Below, piece by piece: positions 19,925 to 29,547 of a DNA stretch of 49,586 nucleotides. Numbering within the stretch: position 1 is the first letter of the stretch; each line of letters opens with the position of its first letter. The DNA lies in contig JAISXG010000101.1 in NCBI GenBank assembly GCA_031270605.1, positions 1 to 49,586 on the forward strand. Reading direction: 5' to 3'. The DNA is from Oscillospiraceae bacterium (GTDB taxonomy: Bacteria > Bacillota > Clostridia > Oscillospirales > Acutalibacteraceae). The position numbers and the translations under genes were made by a program. The notes under the pieces were generated by a model that worked only from the letters and a program-made list of their open reading frames with translations, did no database searches and was not told the DNA's origin.

Positions 19925-21049
19925 ATGAGTAATCGAAAGGCAAACGGTGATGGCACGCTACGTAAAAATAAAAGAGGAGCGTGGGAATATCGGGTATGTG
20001 CTGGGCGCGATTTTGAAAACAAGCTCATCCGCAAATCATTTTATGGAAAAACAAAAAGCGAAGCGAAAGAAAAATATAAACTCTGGCTTCAAAATAAAGA
20101 TAAAGAGGCCTCGATAGAACGGGTTAAGACGGTCAACCAATGGGCAAAGCACTGGCTGGAGATTTACAAAAAAGATATTATAACCTATAAGAGCTATTGT
20201 AATTATGAGCTGTATGTCAATAAGCACATTTTGCCCGCAATTGGCACTTTGCGCCTTGGAGATGTGCGGCCAGCTCATATTCAGAAGCTTATAAACGAGA
20301 AAAGTGATTTTTCCGCTTCGGCGTTGAATCACATTAAAATAGCGCTCAACGGTATATTTGAAACGGCAGTTAAAAATAGACTTTGTGAATCAAACCCGGC
20401 CGATGATGTACGTCTGCCGCAAAAGACGCAGAAAGCTCCGGAAGTATTTAGTAAGACAGAAATTGAAAGTATTTTAAATTTTGCCCCGACAGACAAGCAT
20501 GGTTATTATGTTCAGCTGCTGCTGTACACTGGCCTACGTGTTTCTGAACTGCTGGCCCTCCAATGGGTCGATGTGGACTTGGATAATGAAGTGATTTACA
20601 TAAACAAAACACTTCGACAGGCTGAGAATGAAAAACCGACCGATAAATCCCATCTTTATGAGCTTGTCAACACTACAAAAACAGGGCGCAGCAGGACGGT
20701 TTCAATCTCACAAAAATGCTGTGATATTTTAAAGGCTATTCCACGCAAGGGCATATTTGTAATATGCGACAGCGCATCAAGCGGTTTCATTTCACCATCA
20801 TGCTTTGATAGTCGTTATCGACGTTTCTTTGAGCGACTCAACGCCACGCTGGACGATACTAGCACTCAGGTGCGGGCTTTGTCTCCTCACAAGGCAAGGC
20901 ACACCTATGCAACATACCTTCTTTCGGGTGGCGCTGATCTTCGGGTAATACAAGAGCTTTTGGGGCACTCAAAAATTACTACCACTGAAATCTATACTCA
21001 TGTGGATATTGATCAGCAAAAGGCTAGCATTGTTAAGTTGACTTATTGA
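19925..21049 (+). CDS. int: Tyrosine integrase (phage/Tn916 type)
   Basis: A 374-residue integrase. N-terminal arm-binding/AP2-like region (about 1-55, NGDGTLRKNKRGAWEYRV), SAM-like core-binding domain (about 60-165), and catalytic domain with Arg205 (TGLRVSE), His322/Arg325 (HKARHTYAT), His348 (LGHSKI) and nucleophile Tyr357 (EIYTHVD). All key residues are present, so it should be active. AAAGGGTGATGCA lies just before the ATG. The likely att core is about 60 bases past the stop. Confidence 0.95.
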   Translation: MSNRKANGDGTLRKNKRGAWEYRVCAGRDFENKLIRKSFYGKTKSEAKEKYKLWLQNKDKEASIERVKTVNQWAKHWLEIYKKDIITYKSYCNYELYVNKHILPAIGTLRLGDVRPAHIQKLINEKSDFSASALNHIKIALNGIFETAVKNRLCESNPADDVRLPQKTQKAPEVFSKTEIESILNFAPTDKHGYYVQLLLYTGLRVSELLALQWVDVDLDNEVIYINKTLRQAENEKPTDKSHLYELVNTTKTGRSRTVSISQKCCDILKAIPRKGIFVICDSASSGFISPSCFDSRYRRFFERLNATLDDTSTQVRALSPHKARHTYATYLLSGGADLRVIQELLGHSKITTTEIYTHVDIDQQKASIVKLTY

Positions 21050-21094
21050 CGTTTTTTTTGATTTTATTGGAGTATAATTGGGGTACTTTGGTTT

Positions 21095-21132
21095 TTAAAA
21101 TCTTGCAATCCCTTATATATCAAGGGTTTTAA
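21095..21132. other. Candidate attachment site of the tyrosine integrase
   Basis: Within 80 bases downstream of int lies CCCTT-ATATATC-AAGGG (21110-21126), with 5-bp arms about a 7-base centre like a tyrosine-recombinase core, itself flanked by two TTTTAAAA blocks. Base composition and gene type change here, marking the probable prophage edge. The matching left copy is outside the window. Confidence 0.45.
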
Positions 21133-21159
21133 AAAATAATAATAAACTGTAAAGCAGTA

Positions 21160-21948
21160 ATGAACAACCTGTTGTCCACTTACAATCAAACTAAAAGTAA
21201 AGACGATTATTTGAAGTTGTTATACTCTAATCCGGACGGTTTTATCTTGACGGCTGGAATGACCACAAATTATAGACAGCTCAAAACGATATATCACCAA
21301 AGAAAAAACCATAGGCTCCCTGAATGGAGAGAGTTCTGCGAATGGATATTAACCTTACCATTATTTAAAGCCTTGTGCATTAAAGAGCCGAGACGCGGAA
21401 ATAAACCCCTCGTTATCACAATATCAGGTCAAGCAAGACACGGCAAAAACTCTGTTGCCGAAATGCTCAAAGACACGCTTTCACTTTATGGCGAGAGGTC
21501 ATTGATTATAAATTATGCTGACTATCTTAAGTATATAGCCACACAGTATTTCGGTTGGAATGGGAAAAAGGATATTCAAGGTCGCACATTACTTCAACAA
21601 CTTGGTACTGAAAAGGTCAGAACAAAATATCCAAATTTTTGGGTAGACACTGTAATACATACAGTTGAAGTTTTGGCAGATGATTTCGACTATGTTTTGA
21701 TAGCAGATTGTAGGTTTCCAAATGAAATTGACAGATGGTGTGAAGAAGATTTCAGAGTTATTCCAGTCCATGTCGAAAGATTGAACTTTGACAATGGGCT
21801 TACGGAAAAACAAAAAAATCACGCTAGTGAAACGGCTCTAAACAACAGAGTTTTTGAAGTCTATTTGAAAGCAGAAAATATCCCAGATTTAAAATTAGAG
21901 GTTATAGAGAAAATTATGCCTTTGTTAGGTTGTGATTCAAATAAATAA
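21160..21948 (+). CDS. dNMP kinase-like P-loop protein, 5' end probably lost
   Basis: Residues from about 86 form a deoxynucleoside-monophosphate-kinase-like domain: Walker A ITISGQARHGKNSVAEML, then QLGTEKVRTKYPNFWVDT, VLIADCRFPNEID and HASETAL. The first 85 residues (MTTNYRQLKTIYHQRKNHRL...) are a separate unrecognised module. The ATG has no Shine-Dalgarno, and a stop (TAA) with A/T repeats lies just upstream next to the att candidate, so the gene may have been cut by integration of the neighbouring prophage. It overlaps the next gene by 17 bases. Confidence 0.65.
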   Translation: MNNLLSTYNQTKSKDDYLKLLYSNPDGFILTAGMTTNYRQLKTIYHQRKNHRLPEWREFCEWILTLPLFKALCIKEPRRGNKPLVITISGQARHGKNSVAEMLKDTLSLYGERSLIINYADYLKYIATQYFGWNGKKDIQGRTLLQQLGTEKVRTKYPNFWVDTVIHTVEVLADDFDYVLIADCRFPNEIDRWCEEDFRVIPVHVERLNFDNGLTEKQKNHASETALNNRVFEVYLKAENIPDLKLEVIEKIMPLLGCDSNK

Positions 21949-22495
21949 GATTAGCCTTTCAATAGACTTGGATGACACTCTGTCGTGTTTTAACGAACAC
22001 TGGATTTCAATCTATAATCAAAAGTCTGGAGATAATATATCAATTGACAAAATCACTGACTGGACATTAACCCAGTTTGTACTGCCTGAATGGGAAGACA
22101 AAATATTTTCTCGTGAAATAGTATATAGCAAAGACTTTTTCTTAAATGTTCCGATTAAAGAAGATGCTGTGGACTTTATGAAGTGGGCTTGTGAAAAATA
22201 TGACGTATCCATCGTGAGTGCAAGTTATTTTGAAACTGTACCAGACAAAGCAAAGTGGATTATTAAACATTTTCCATTTTTTGATATAAGAAATTTTATT
22301 CCTTGTTATTATAAGTATAAAATTGGCGCAGACATTATGATTGACGATGGTGTACATAATTTTAATAGATTTGAAGGAAAAAAATATCTTATTGATAGAC
22401 CGTGGAATAAAAAATTCAAAGAATATGACAATATTAGATATAACAAGTTGACCGATATAAGCAAGTGTATGGATAACCTTTTGTATTTTGGTTAA
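21932..22495 (+). CDS. 5'(3')-deoxyribonucleotidase-like HAD phosphatase
   Basis: A 187-residue HAD enzyme. Motif I LSIDLDDTLSCF carries the nucleophile and general acid Asp pair; motif II is VSIVSASY; motif IV is ADIMIDDGVHN. The cap residues and size fit the NT5C deoxyribonucleotidase family often found in phages. Start is GTG 21932 inside the end of the kinase gene. With the kinase it forms a small nucleotide-metabolism unit, consistent with phage origin. Confidence 0.8.
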   Translation: MIQINKISLSIDLDDTLSCFNEHWISIYNQKSGDNISIDKITDWTLTQFVLPEWEDKIFSREIVYSKDFFLNVPIKEDAVDFMKWACEKYDVSIVSASYFETVPDKAKWIIKHFPFFDIRNFIPCYYKYKIGADIMIDDGVHNFNRFEGKKYLIDRPWNKKFKEYDNIRYNKLTDISKCMDNLLYFG

Positions 22496-22532
22496 AATAT
22501 ACAAACGGCTTGTATTGATTGGAGGACAAAAT

Positions 22533-22688
22533 ATGGCAAAAAAAGTAACAGAAGAACAGATGGCTCGTTCTATATGGCTAAATTACTACAATAACTACCT
22601 ATTTGAACACGGTGCAATTACCGAAGATGAAAGAAATAAAATGGCAATAAAGATATATAATAAATGTAATTCATTCACACAGCAATAA
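22533..22688 (+). CDS. Small protein preceding serine recombinase, SHOCT-like, 51 aa
   Basis: Starts MAKKVTEEQMARSIWLNYYN; the pattern RSIWLNYYNNYLFEHGAITEDERNKM resembles short proteins commonly encoded just upstream of large serine recombinases, sometimes described as SHOCT-like. ATG 22533 has GGAGGACAA upstream. It may be an accessory or directionality factor (inference from position). The terminator at 22694-22741 follows. Confidence 0.65.
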   Translation: MAKKVTEEQMARSIWLNYYNNYLFEHGAITEDERNKMAIKIYNKCNSFTQQ

Positions 22689-22693
22689 TTATT

Positions 22694-22741
22694 CAATGCT
22701 TATACGTTTCTGAAAGAATATGTATAAGCATTGCTTTTTTT
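22694..22741 (+). terminator. Intrinsic terminator before the serine recombinase gene
   Basis: CAATGCTTATAC (22694-22705) pairs perfectly with GTATAAGCATTG (22722-22733), followed by CTTTTTTT. The recombinase therefore needs its own promoter; a TATAAT (22753-22758) lies downstream. Confidence 0.85.
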
Positions 22742-22800
22742 ATAAAATATGTTATAATATCACTTATAAAAAATGACACAACGAAACAGGGAGAATAGAT

Positions 22801-24468
22801 ATGGATATACACAATATTAGATCGATAATGAAAACTAAATCCGTATATGATATACCTATGCGTGTAACATTTTATGCTCGTGTATCAAGCGACAAAGATG
22901 AGCAACTGAATTCGTTGGATAATCAAATTTCATATTATAAAGACTTTATACAAAACAATAGAAACTGGACTTATATCGAAGGATTTATTGACGAAGGGCT
23001 ATCAGGAATAAGTACAGTAAAACGTGAAAACTTTCATAAAATGATTAACGATGCCAAGTTGGGTCTCTTTGACTTGGTAATAACAAAAGAGATTTCAAGA
23101 TTTGCAAGAAACACATTAGATAGCATTCAATTCACCAGAGAATTATTATCACATGGGGTTGGTGTTTTTTTTCAGAATGACAATATTAATACCCTTGACG
23201 AAGACAGTGAACTAAGACTGACTATCATGTCTGGTATTGCTCAAGATGAACTTCGAAAATTGTCTAGCCGAGTTAAATTTGGACACCAGCAAGCTATTAA
23301 GAATAGTGTTGTACTAGGTAATAGTAGAATGTTTGGCTATAAGAAACAGAATAAAAAACTTGTGATAGACGAGTCTGAAGCAAGTATGGTAAGAGAATTA
23401 TTCGACCTTTATTCTACGAACAACTATAGTATGAAGCAAATCGAAGATATATTTTGGAATAAAGGATACCGTAATCACAACGGAAATAGAATTAGTCATT
23501 CTACCATGTCAAATACAATCTCAAACCCAAAATACAAAGGTTTCTATGTGGGTAATAAAGTTAAAATTGTCGATATGTTTACAAAGAAACAAAAATTTTT
23601 ACCTCCTGAAGATTGGGTAATGTTTAAAGACGAGACTGGTCAGATAGTTCCGGCTATTGTAAGTGAAGAATTGTGGGATAGGGCAAATGATATTCTACAG
23701 ACTAGAAGTAAAGATGTTAAACAAAGACAAAATAAATGTAATCATTATAATCTTTTAACTGGTAAACTTTTTTGTACAGATTGTGGAAAAGCGTATTATA
23801 GACGAGATTCAAAGGATAAGTTTGGAAATATAAACAGCAGATGGGTGTGTAGCGGAAAAATCAATAACGGAGCTTCATCTTGTTCTTCGGCGAGTATTTA
23901 CGAAGAAGAAATAAAAAAAATATTATACGATGTTTTTTGTGAAACTTCATTCGAGGCTAATAAATGGGTTGATGAATACTATGAAATGTACAATAACATT
24001 GAAGACAACAACAACCTAACAAAATCTATTTCCAATCTACAAAATAAAATTGATGTTGTTTTAAAAAAGAAGAACAAACTCCTTGAGTATAACGTAACTG
24101 GCAGGCTGTCAGATGATGAGTTTATTAAAATGAACCAGCAGTGTGCAGAAGAAATTAAACAATACGAGATTGAGATTCGCGAAATGCAAGACCAGATGTG
24201 CTCTAGGGAAGATTTTAAAAAGCATTTGAACACCATTCGAAAACTACTGAGCGTTGCATCTCAAGGCACTTCCCAAAAGATAATTGATAAGGCTTTCATT
24301 GACCAATACATTGATAAGATTTATGTTACTCCAGATATTGATTGTATGAAACTTGAAGTCAAAATATTTACCGGTATTATTACGGAAAAATATATGGAAA
24401 GACCTAATGTTCGTTCAGGTCACACGTTCAAGAAGATGATTCAGTCTTACGAACAGGGCATGAAATAA
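22801..24468 (+). CDS. Large serine recombinase
   Basis: A 555-residue site-specific recombinase. Resolvase catalytic domain at about 20-165 (FYARVSSDKDEQ with nucleophile Ser29, EISRFARNTLDS, QDELRKLSSRVKFG), recombinase domain (about 190-290, HSTMSNTISNPKYKG), zinc ribbon (LFCTDCG...WVCSG...SCSS, about 330-360), coiled coil (about 405-475) and C-terminal tail. It appears intact. GGGAG precedes the ATG. Strongly AT-rich compared with the host genes to the right. It probably mobilised the element ending near 24,480. Confidence 0.95.
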   Translation: MDIHNIRSIMKTKSVYDIPMRVTFYARVSSDKDEQLNSLDNQISYYKDFIQNNRNWTYIEGFIDEGLSGISTVKRENFHKMINDAKLGLFDLVITKEISRFARNTLDSIQFTRELLSHGVGVFFQNDNINTLDEDSELRLTIMSGIAQDELRKLSSRVKFGHQQAIKNSVVLGNSRMFGYKKQNKKLVIDESEASMVRELFDLYSTNNYSMKQIEDIFWNKGYRNHNGNRISHSTMSNTISNPKYKGFYVGNKVKIVDMFTKKQKFLPPEDWVMFKDETGQIVPAIVSEELWDRANDILQTRSKDVKQRQNKCNHYNLLTGKLFCTDCGKAYYRRDSKDKFGNINSRWVCSGKINNGASSCSSASIYEEEIKKILYDVFCETSFEANKWVDEYYEMYNNIEDNNNLTKSISNLQNKIDVVLKKKNKLLEYNVTGRLSDDEFIKMNQQCAEEIKQYEIEIREMQDQMCSREDFKKHLNTIRKLLSVASQGTSQKIIDKAFIDQYIDKIYVTPDIDCMKLEVKIFTGIITEKYMERPNVRSGHTFKKMIQSYEQGMK

Positions 24469-24780
24469 GCCGGTTCTATAAAAAACCGTTTATAGACAAA
24501 ATGTGCCTCTTCTGGTCTGGTGCCGGGAGAGGCATTGCCTTTGTTTGTGGGGGATGTCAATCTTTCCAAACAGCTTTTGTATGCATTGTATAAAAACAAC
24601 TAAAACTGTAAAAACATTTTCTTTTATTGTTGCTTTTCTGCTGGGATTCCGTTACAATTAGCCTTGATATTTCAAGGCTGAAAACTCTGGAGCCTGGGAA
24701 GAAAATGAAGCTGAAAGGCGGTGAAGCGGGCATTTTGCCCTCCCGCTGAATTTGCAGGGCAGGCAATGGTGCCCCCAACT
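24469..24780. other. Intergenic junction: mobile element end to host
   Basis: No gene seen. Just past the recombinase stop, TCTATAAA-AAACCG-TTTATAGA (24475-24496) forms an 8-bp dyad, a candidate recombinase site or weak terminator. TGCCTCT...AGAGGCA (24504-24534) forms a second hairpin. Base composition rises in G+C from about 24,500, so the element's right boundary is probably here. The host promoter at 24630-24658 follows. Confidence 0.5.
24630..24658 (+). promoter_or_regulatory. Promoter of the alpha-mannosidase gene
   Basis: TTGCTT (24630-24635), 17 bases, TACAAT (24653-24658). It gives a leader of roughly 115 bases before the chosen start. Confidence 0.6.
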
Positions 24781-27700
24781 ATGATTTCGTCTGATTTTTA
24801 TCAAAAAGCCATTAAGGGAAGAATTGCAAAGGTTCATTTCAACGATTTTAAGCATACAACAGAAAACCCCCTGCCCAACAGAAAGGTAAGGGATTTTATG
24901 ACGCTCGGCCCGTTTGTTCTCGAAACGGACGGAGCGTTTGAAACCGAATATCTTTATGAGCGCCACAAGGTGCTTGACCATGATTATCTTGCCTCTTGCG
25001 GCGGCGAGAAAAACATCGCTCCTTATGACACACAGAGCGTGCGCAACGAATATTGGGGCGAGGAATTTCTGCGCTGGAAGCTGGATTATTTTGCGGAAGA
25101 TATCGCGTTTCGTTATGACGGTCAGAATACCGCCAACGCCGCGTTTGTGACCGAGCAGAGAAATCTTGTGGACTATGCCGCGGTTTATGTGGAGTGTGAC
25201 GAGGAGAGCGACGCGATTATCAGTTATGAATCCTCCGGTTCTTACTTATATCTCAACGGCGAGTTGATTGACCGCCGGCCCTACGGGCGTGTGAAAGGCC
25301 TGCACAGGCTCGGCAGCCAGGTTGCCGTTACCTTCCAAAAGGGCTTGAATCTTCTGCTGTTCAAGGTGCGTGTGGGCTATATTGCAGACGGGCTTGACCA
25401 CCGTCTGCAGGAATGCTTGATTTATCCAGTAACCGCGCGCAGCGGCAGCATCGGCATCACGCAGCCGTTTCCCACGCTTGCTTATTTCGGCACAATGGAA
25501 GCGCCGAGGCAGGTGTTTCCCGCCTTTGTGGGAGCGTTTGGCAAAAGCGCGGGCGCAAAAATTGAAAGCAGCGTGAACGGTCGGATCGAAGAAATCACGA
25601 TTCCCGCAATGGAAGCCGGCAAATGCGACATTGTGCGCTTTTCGGTGCCTGTGGGCAGCGAAGAGGAGCAGGCCGGGCTTCATATCAGTGTTTCGGAAGA
25701 GGGCTCTGCGCCCGTTGCCTGCGATATTCCGGTTTCCACCCTGCCGTACACCGGCATAGATGGAACCGAGCACATGTTCTCTGATTTTCACTTTGATACG
25801 ACCTATCATCAGGAGCAGCGCGTGTATGCCCTTGGTGCGATCCATATTACAAAATCCATGATCGAAGAGCTGGAGCGCGACCCGAACTTTAAGGCGATTC
25901 TCTCAGAGGTGGACTATCTGCACCCGTTCTATTCGATTTATCCCGACCAGCGCGAGGCGCTCAAAAAAGCTTTTGTTGAGGGCCGCGCGGAGGCCGACTG
26001 CTTCTATAACCAGCCGAACGATCTCACATCCTCAGGCGAGGGTATTGTGAGAAACCTTGTTTACGGTCAGATTTATCACCGCGACGTGCTGGGCAGAAAA
26101 TGCTATGTCTATTCTCCGGGCGACGTGTTCGGCCACCACAACCAGATGTCGCAAATCTGCAAAAAGGGCGGCTGTACCTCGGCAAAATGGGGAAAGCATG
26201 TGCTGGGCCTTGACCAGGTGTCACACATTGTGTCGCCCGACGGCACAGAACTGATTCATCATAAGGGTTCGGGTCTTGCGGACGCAAAACGCCACGGTGT
26301 GCGGCACTATGACCATATCGCGGAACTGCCCGGCAACCCTGAAACCTATCCGAATCAGGGCGATACCTCATGGATGAAAGATACCCTGAACGGCGCGCAG
26401 TTCTCAATTTTTTCTGAACTGATGGACGGCATTATTGCCGATGAAAAAGAACAATTCGAGCAAACTGGCGAATCTAAGCTAGAAACTACGGCGCGTGACC
26501 TCACACCCCACCACGCGGGCGTGCTGTTGACAAGAACAGATTACAAGCAGGCCAACCGCCTTGGCGAAAACCTGCTGATCACAGCCGAAAAATTCTCGGC
26601 CATCGCCGCCTATTACGGCGCGGAATATCCCGAAAAAGCCCTTGATAAGGCTTGGCGCCAGCTGATTTGCGCACAGCACCACGACTCTGTCACAGGCACG
26701 AACAACGAGGTTTCATTTGTGGATCTGATGATAGAATACCGTGAGGTTGTGGAGATTGCGGCGGATGTGATCAACCGCGCAATCGCTTTCCTCGCTTCGG
26801 GCGTGCGCCTTTCACAAAACGAGCTGCCGGTTTTTGTGTTCAACCCCCACACATGGGAAAGAAAAGACCAGTGCCGTGTGCAGCTGCCGCTTTATGCGAA
26901 AGAGGGCTATGCGATCTTTGACGCTGCGGGCAATCAATACCCCTTCACTGTTACGCGTGAGGGCAGCAACGCCCTGACTGCCGTGTTTGTCCCCTCTGCG
27001 CCGGCTTTCGGCTTTGAAGTGTATTACCTCAAAAAATCCGCGCAGCAGCCGAAAAAAGAGGCGACGAATGACAGCACCATTGAAAATGAATATTTCCGCC
27101 TGACGGTGGACGCAACGCAGGGCGGCGGCATCGTTTCGCTCTATGACAAAACCAATCAGAAAGAAGTCGTGAACACCAAAAAAGACGGCCCGGCAAACCG
27201 TGTTGTGATTCTCAAAGAGGTGCCCGACCGCTGCGAAACCCAACACGAATTCTATACAACGGGCATGAAGATGTTCTCGTCGGATTACCGCGCAAAGGTC
27301 TTGTGCGAAAAAACCGATACATATGAAAAACTTACCGTTTATGTGCGCATGGATATTGTGGCCAAAATCAAGCAGGAGATCACGCTTTATAAAGGCGTGG
27401 AGCGCATTGATATGAACACCACGATTGAGGATTATCAGGACCGCGACGATTTGTTCACCCTGACCTTCCCCGTGAATGTGGGGGGCGGCTATCCTGTGTA
27501 TGAAGACCGTTTTGCGCCCCATGTATGCGGCACGGGCGTTGACAAGCTTTCGTTCCAGACCCACCAGTATTACATGTATTCCAGCTGCCAGGTGGCGCCC
27601 GCGGTGAACTGGATCGACCTCGGGCCGACAGTGCGCCTGCGGCTTGACGCGGGCAATGACATCAACATCGGTATGACGGCGATTATCCGCGCAGACAACA

Positions 27701-29547
27701 GTGCGCTCAGAGCGCCCACAGACGTCCTGCTCTATGCCCTTGCCAAAAAGGCGATTCCCGTAACGCCTTATGACGACGTTGAACAGCACAAGGGCGGCAA
27801 AATCATTCACTTTAATGAAGATATGCGCAACACGGACACGCGCTTTGTGCTTTCGGTCGAGGGCATTGCAAACGCCTATGAGCCGAAGGTTCTGGAACTT
27901 GCGGGGGAAGCGAACGCAAAAGCGTTCGGCGACCGCCTTGCGAATAATGGCTGCGCCGCGATTTTTGTGCGCGACAGCGATAATTACTATGAAAAACCGA
28001 TCGACACACTGCTTGTGAAGGCGAAAGACATTGCGGCCTTGCAGGCATGGGTGGATTCTGTGGCGGATATGCTGAACACAGGCAAAGCCGTCGCCTTAGA
28101 CAATGTCACTGTGTGCGAAGATGTCGGGCACGTTGAGGAATACGGCGTTTCGATTCTCAACAAAGGCACGATTTCTTGCAGCGTGGAGCCGGATAATCTG
28201 ATGAACATGATGCTGTTCCACACTGCTGAAATGTACGGCAACCTCGGCAAGGTTACGGGCGGCAAAGAGCTGATTCCCGAGCAGAAAACCCATTCGTTTG
28301 ACTATGCCCTTTATCCCCACGCGGGCGACTACCGCGACGCGAAGGTTTTCCGCCGCGGCATGGAGTTCAATGACGATCTGATCGCAAAGGCGGGGGCTGA
28401 AACTTCTGACAAAGCTTTCCTGCCCGAGCAGGCAAGCTTTGTCAAAACAGAGGGCGACTTTGTTGTGACGGCGCTCAAGGCGGGCGGCTATCCCCTCGCG
28501 GCCATGCGTGCGGATTATGGCGCCATCACGCAGCGCGGCTTTGCAGTGCGCGGCTTTGAGCCGAACGGCGTAACGGAAAACGCGGGCTTCCGTTTTGCAA
28601 TGCCCATCGGCAAGGTTGCGGCGGTCGACCTGCTCGAAGAATCGCCTGTGAATGTTGCGGCTGAAGGGTTTGGCTTTGACGCATGTGTCGGCGCCCATTC
28701 CATTGAAACCTTTACAATCGCAGTGCCCGAGGCCGCGCAAAAAATCGGTAATGCGAAAATCGGCATTGAGAAAGAGCCTGTCGAGCCAACCTTCATCCGC
28801 TCCTGGGAGCACGACCTCGGCTCGCTGCCCGTCGGTTATTTCTCGGCAATCGCATCCATCAGCAAGGATGTGGAGCGCATTGACGACGTGACCTACCGCT
28901 TTAAAATCACCGTTGCCAACAATCATCCGGACAAGGCGATTGCCGGTGAGCTGGAGCTGAGCGCGTCAGAGGGCTTCAAGCTTGAGCGCACCATGCTTTC
29001 CTACAGCGTTGCGCAAGAGGGCATGCAGGTCATTCCCGTGAGTGTCACCAAGCCGGAGAAGGACGCAACCGGCATTCTGCGCCTTGTATTCCCGTATGAC
29101 GGCCAGGTGTTTGAAGACATTTATGAGTTCGGTTATTTCTATCCCCAGACCGAGCTGAGAATTGAGGACGATAAAATTTTTGCCACCGTTATCAACCACA
29201 CCGCAGAGCGTCTCACAGGCGAGCTTTCTATTGCCACGCCTTATGAAACATGGGATGTTTCGGGCTTTAACACCGCCGCGCGCGGCAATGTTTACCCGAG
29301 AACCTGCAAAGTGGACGTTGCGGCAGGGGAGCGCAAAAACTATGAATTCGGCCTTGAGTTTTTCTCGGATGACGAGATCATAAATGCATTCTGGGCGGTG
29401 ACGAAGCTGATGGTGAACGGCCGCATTTTCTTTGGCTATGACCGCAAGAAAGGCCCGCGCCACAACCAGTGGACGCACCAGTTCCGCCATGAAATCGCGA
29501 AGGATAACAATTCCCTTAGAAAGATTTTTGCCCTGAAAGAGGTCTGA
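24781..29547 (+). CDS. GH38-family alpha-mannosidase
   Basis: A very large (about 1,588 aa) glycoside hydrolase of family 38. After an N-terminal beta-sandwich region (1-330, including a PA14-like YESSGSYLYLNGELI stretch) come the zinc-binding HFDTTYHQEQ (about residue 337), the nucleophile Asp in YSPGDVFGHHNQM (about 448) and the zinc His in CAQHHDSVTGTNNE (about 633). A long C-terminal beta-sandwich region follows, with extra domains beyond the usual 850-1,000 residues. No signal peptide is evident, so it may be cytoplasmic and act on imported mannosides. The start is uncertain (GTG 24721, ATG 24766 and ATG 24781 are in frame). Confidence 0.85.
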   Translation: MISSDFYQKAIKGRIAKVHFNDFKHTTENPLPNRKVRDFMTLGPFVLETDGAFETEYLYERHKVLDHDYLASCGGEKNIAPYDTQSVRNEYWGEEFLRWKLDYFAEDIAFRYDGQNTANAAFVTEQRNLVDYAAVYVECDEESDAIISYESSGSYLYLNGELIDRRPYGRVKGLHRLGSQVAVTFQKGLNLLLFKVRVGYIADGLDHRLQECLIYPVTARSGSIGITQPFPTLAYFGTMEAPRQVFPAFVGAFGKSAGAKIESSVNGRIEEITIPAMEAGKCDIVRFSVPVGSEEEQAGLHISVSEEGSAPVACDIPVSTLPYTGIDGTEHMFSDFHFDTTYHQEQRVYALGAIHITKSMIEELERDPNFKAILSEVDYLHPFYSIYPDQREALKKAFVEGRAEADCFYNQPNDLTSSGEGIVRNLVYGQIYHRDVLGRKCYVYSPGDVFGHHNQMSQICKKGGCTSAKWGKHVLGLDQVSHIVSPDGTELIHHKGSGLADAKRHGVRHYDHIAELPGNPETYPNQGDTSWMKDTLNGAQFSIFSELMDGIIADEKEQFEQTGESKLETTARDLTPHHAGVLLTRTDYKQANRLGENLLITAEKFSAIAAYYGAEYPEKALDKAWRQLICAQHHDSVTGTNNEVSFVDLMIEYREVVEIAADVINRAIAFLASGVRLSQNELPVFVFNPHTWERKDQCRVQLPLYAKEGYAIFDAAGNQYPFTVTREGSNALTAVFVPSAPAFGFEVYYLKKSAQQPKKEATNDSTIENEYFRLTVDATQGGGIVSLYDKTNQKEVVNTKKDGPANRVVILKEVPDRCETQHEFYTTGMKMFSSDYRAKVLCEKTDTYEKLTVYVRMDIVAKIKQEITLYKGVERIDMNTTIEDYQDRDDLFTLTFPVNVGGGYPVYEDRFAPHVCGTGVDKLSFQTHQYYMYSSCQVAPAVNWIDLGPTVRLRLDAGNDINIGMTAIIRADNSALRAPTDVLLYALAKKAIPVTPYDDVEQHKGGKIIHFNEDMRNTDTRFVLSVEGIANAYEPKVLELAGEANAKAFGDRLANNGCAAIFVRDSDNYYEKPIDTLLVKAKDIAALQAWVDSVADMLNTGKAVALDNVTVCEDVGHVEEYGVSILNKGTISCSVEPDNLMNMMLFHTAEMYGNLGKVTGGKELIPEQKTHSFDYALYPHAGDYRDAKVFRRGMEFNDDLIAKAGAETSDKAFLPEQASFVKTEGDFVVTALKAGGYPLAAMRADYGAITQRGFAVRGFEPNGVTENAGFRFAMPIGKVAAVDLLEESPVNVAAEGFGFDACVGAHSIETFTIAVPEAAQKIGNAKIGIEKEPVEPTFIRSWEHDLGSLPVGYFSAIASISKDVERIDDVTYRFKITVANNHPDKAIAGELELSASEGFKLERTMLSYSVAQEGMQVIPVSVTKPEKDATGILRLVFPYDGQVFEDIYEFGYFYPQTELRIEDDKIFATVINHTAERLTGELSIATPYETWDVSGFNTAARGNVYPRTCKVDVAAGERKNYEFGLEFFSDDEIINAFWAVTKLMVNGRIFFGYDRKKGPRHNQWTHQFRHEIAKDNNSLRKIFALKEV

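Noticed and set aside
24721-24780. N-terminal extension of the mannosidase from GTG 24721
   Set aside because: The 20 added residues are not family-like and there is no convincing Shine-Dalgarno; mentioned only as a start uncertainty.
24469-24780. tRNA gene at the mobile element boundary
   Set aside because: No cloverleaf or conserved T-loop bases could be found in the stretch on either strand.
25246-29490. Long leftward frames (up to 332 codons) opposite the mannosidase gene
   Set aside because: Shadows of the G+C-rich coding strand; no ribosome sites or family motifs, while the sense strand encodes all GH38 motifs.
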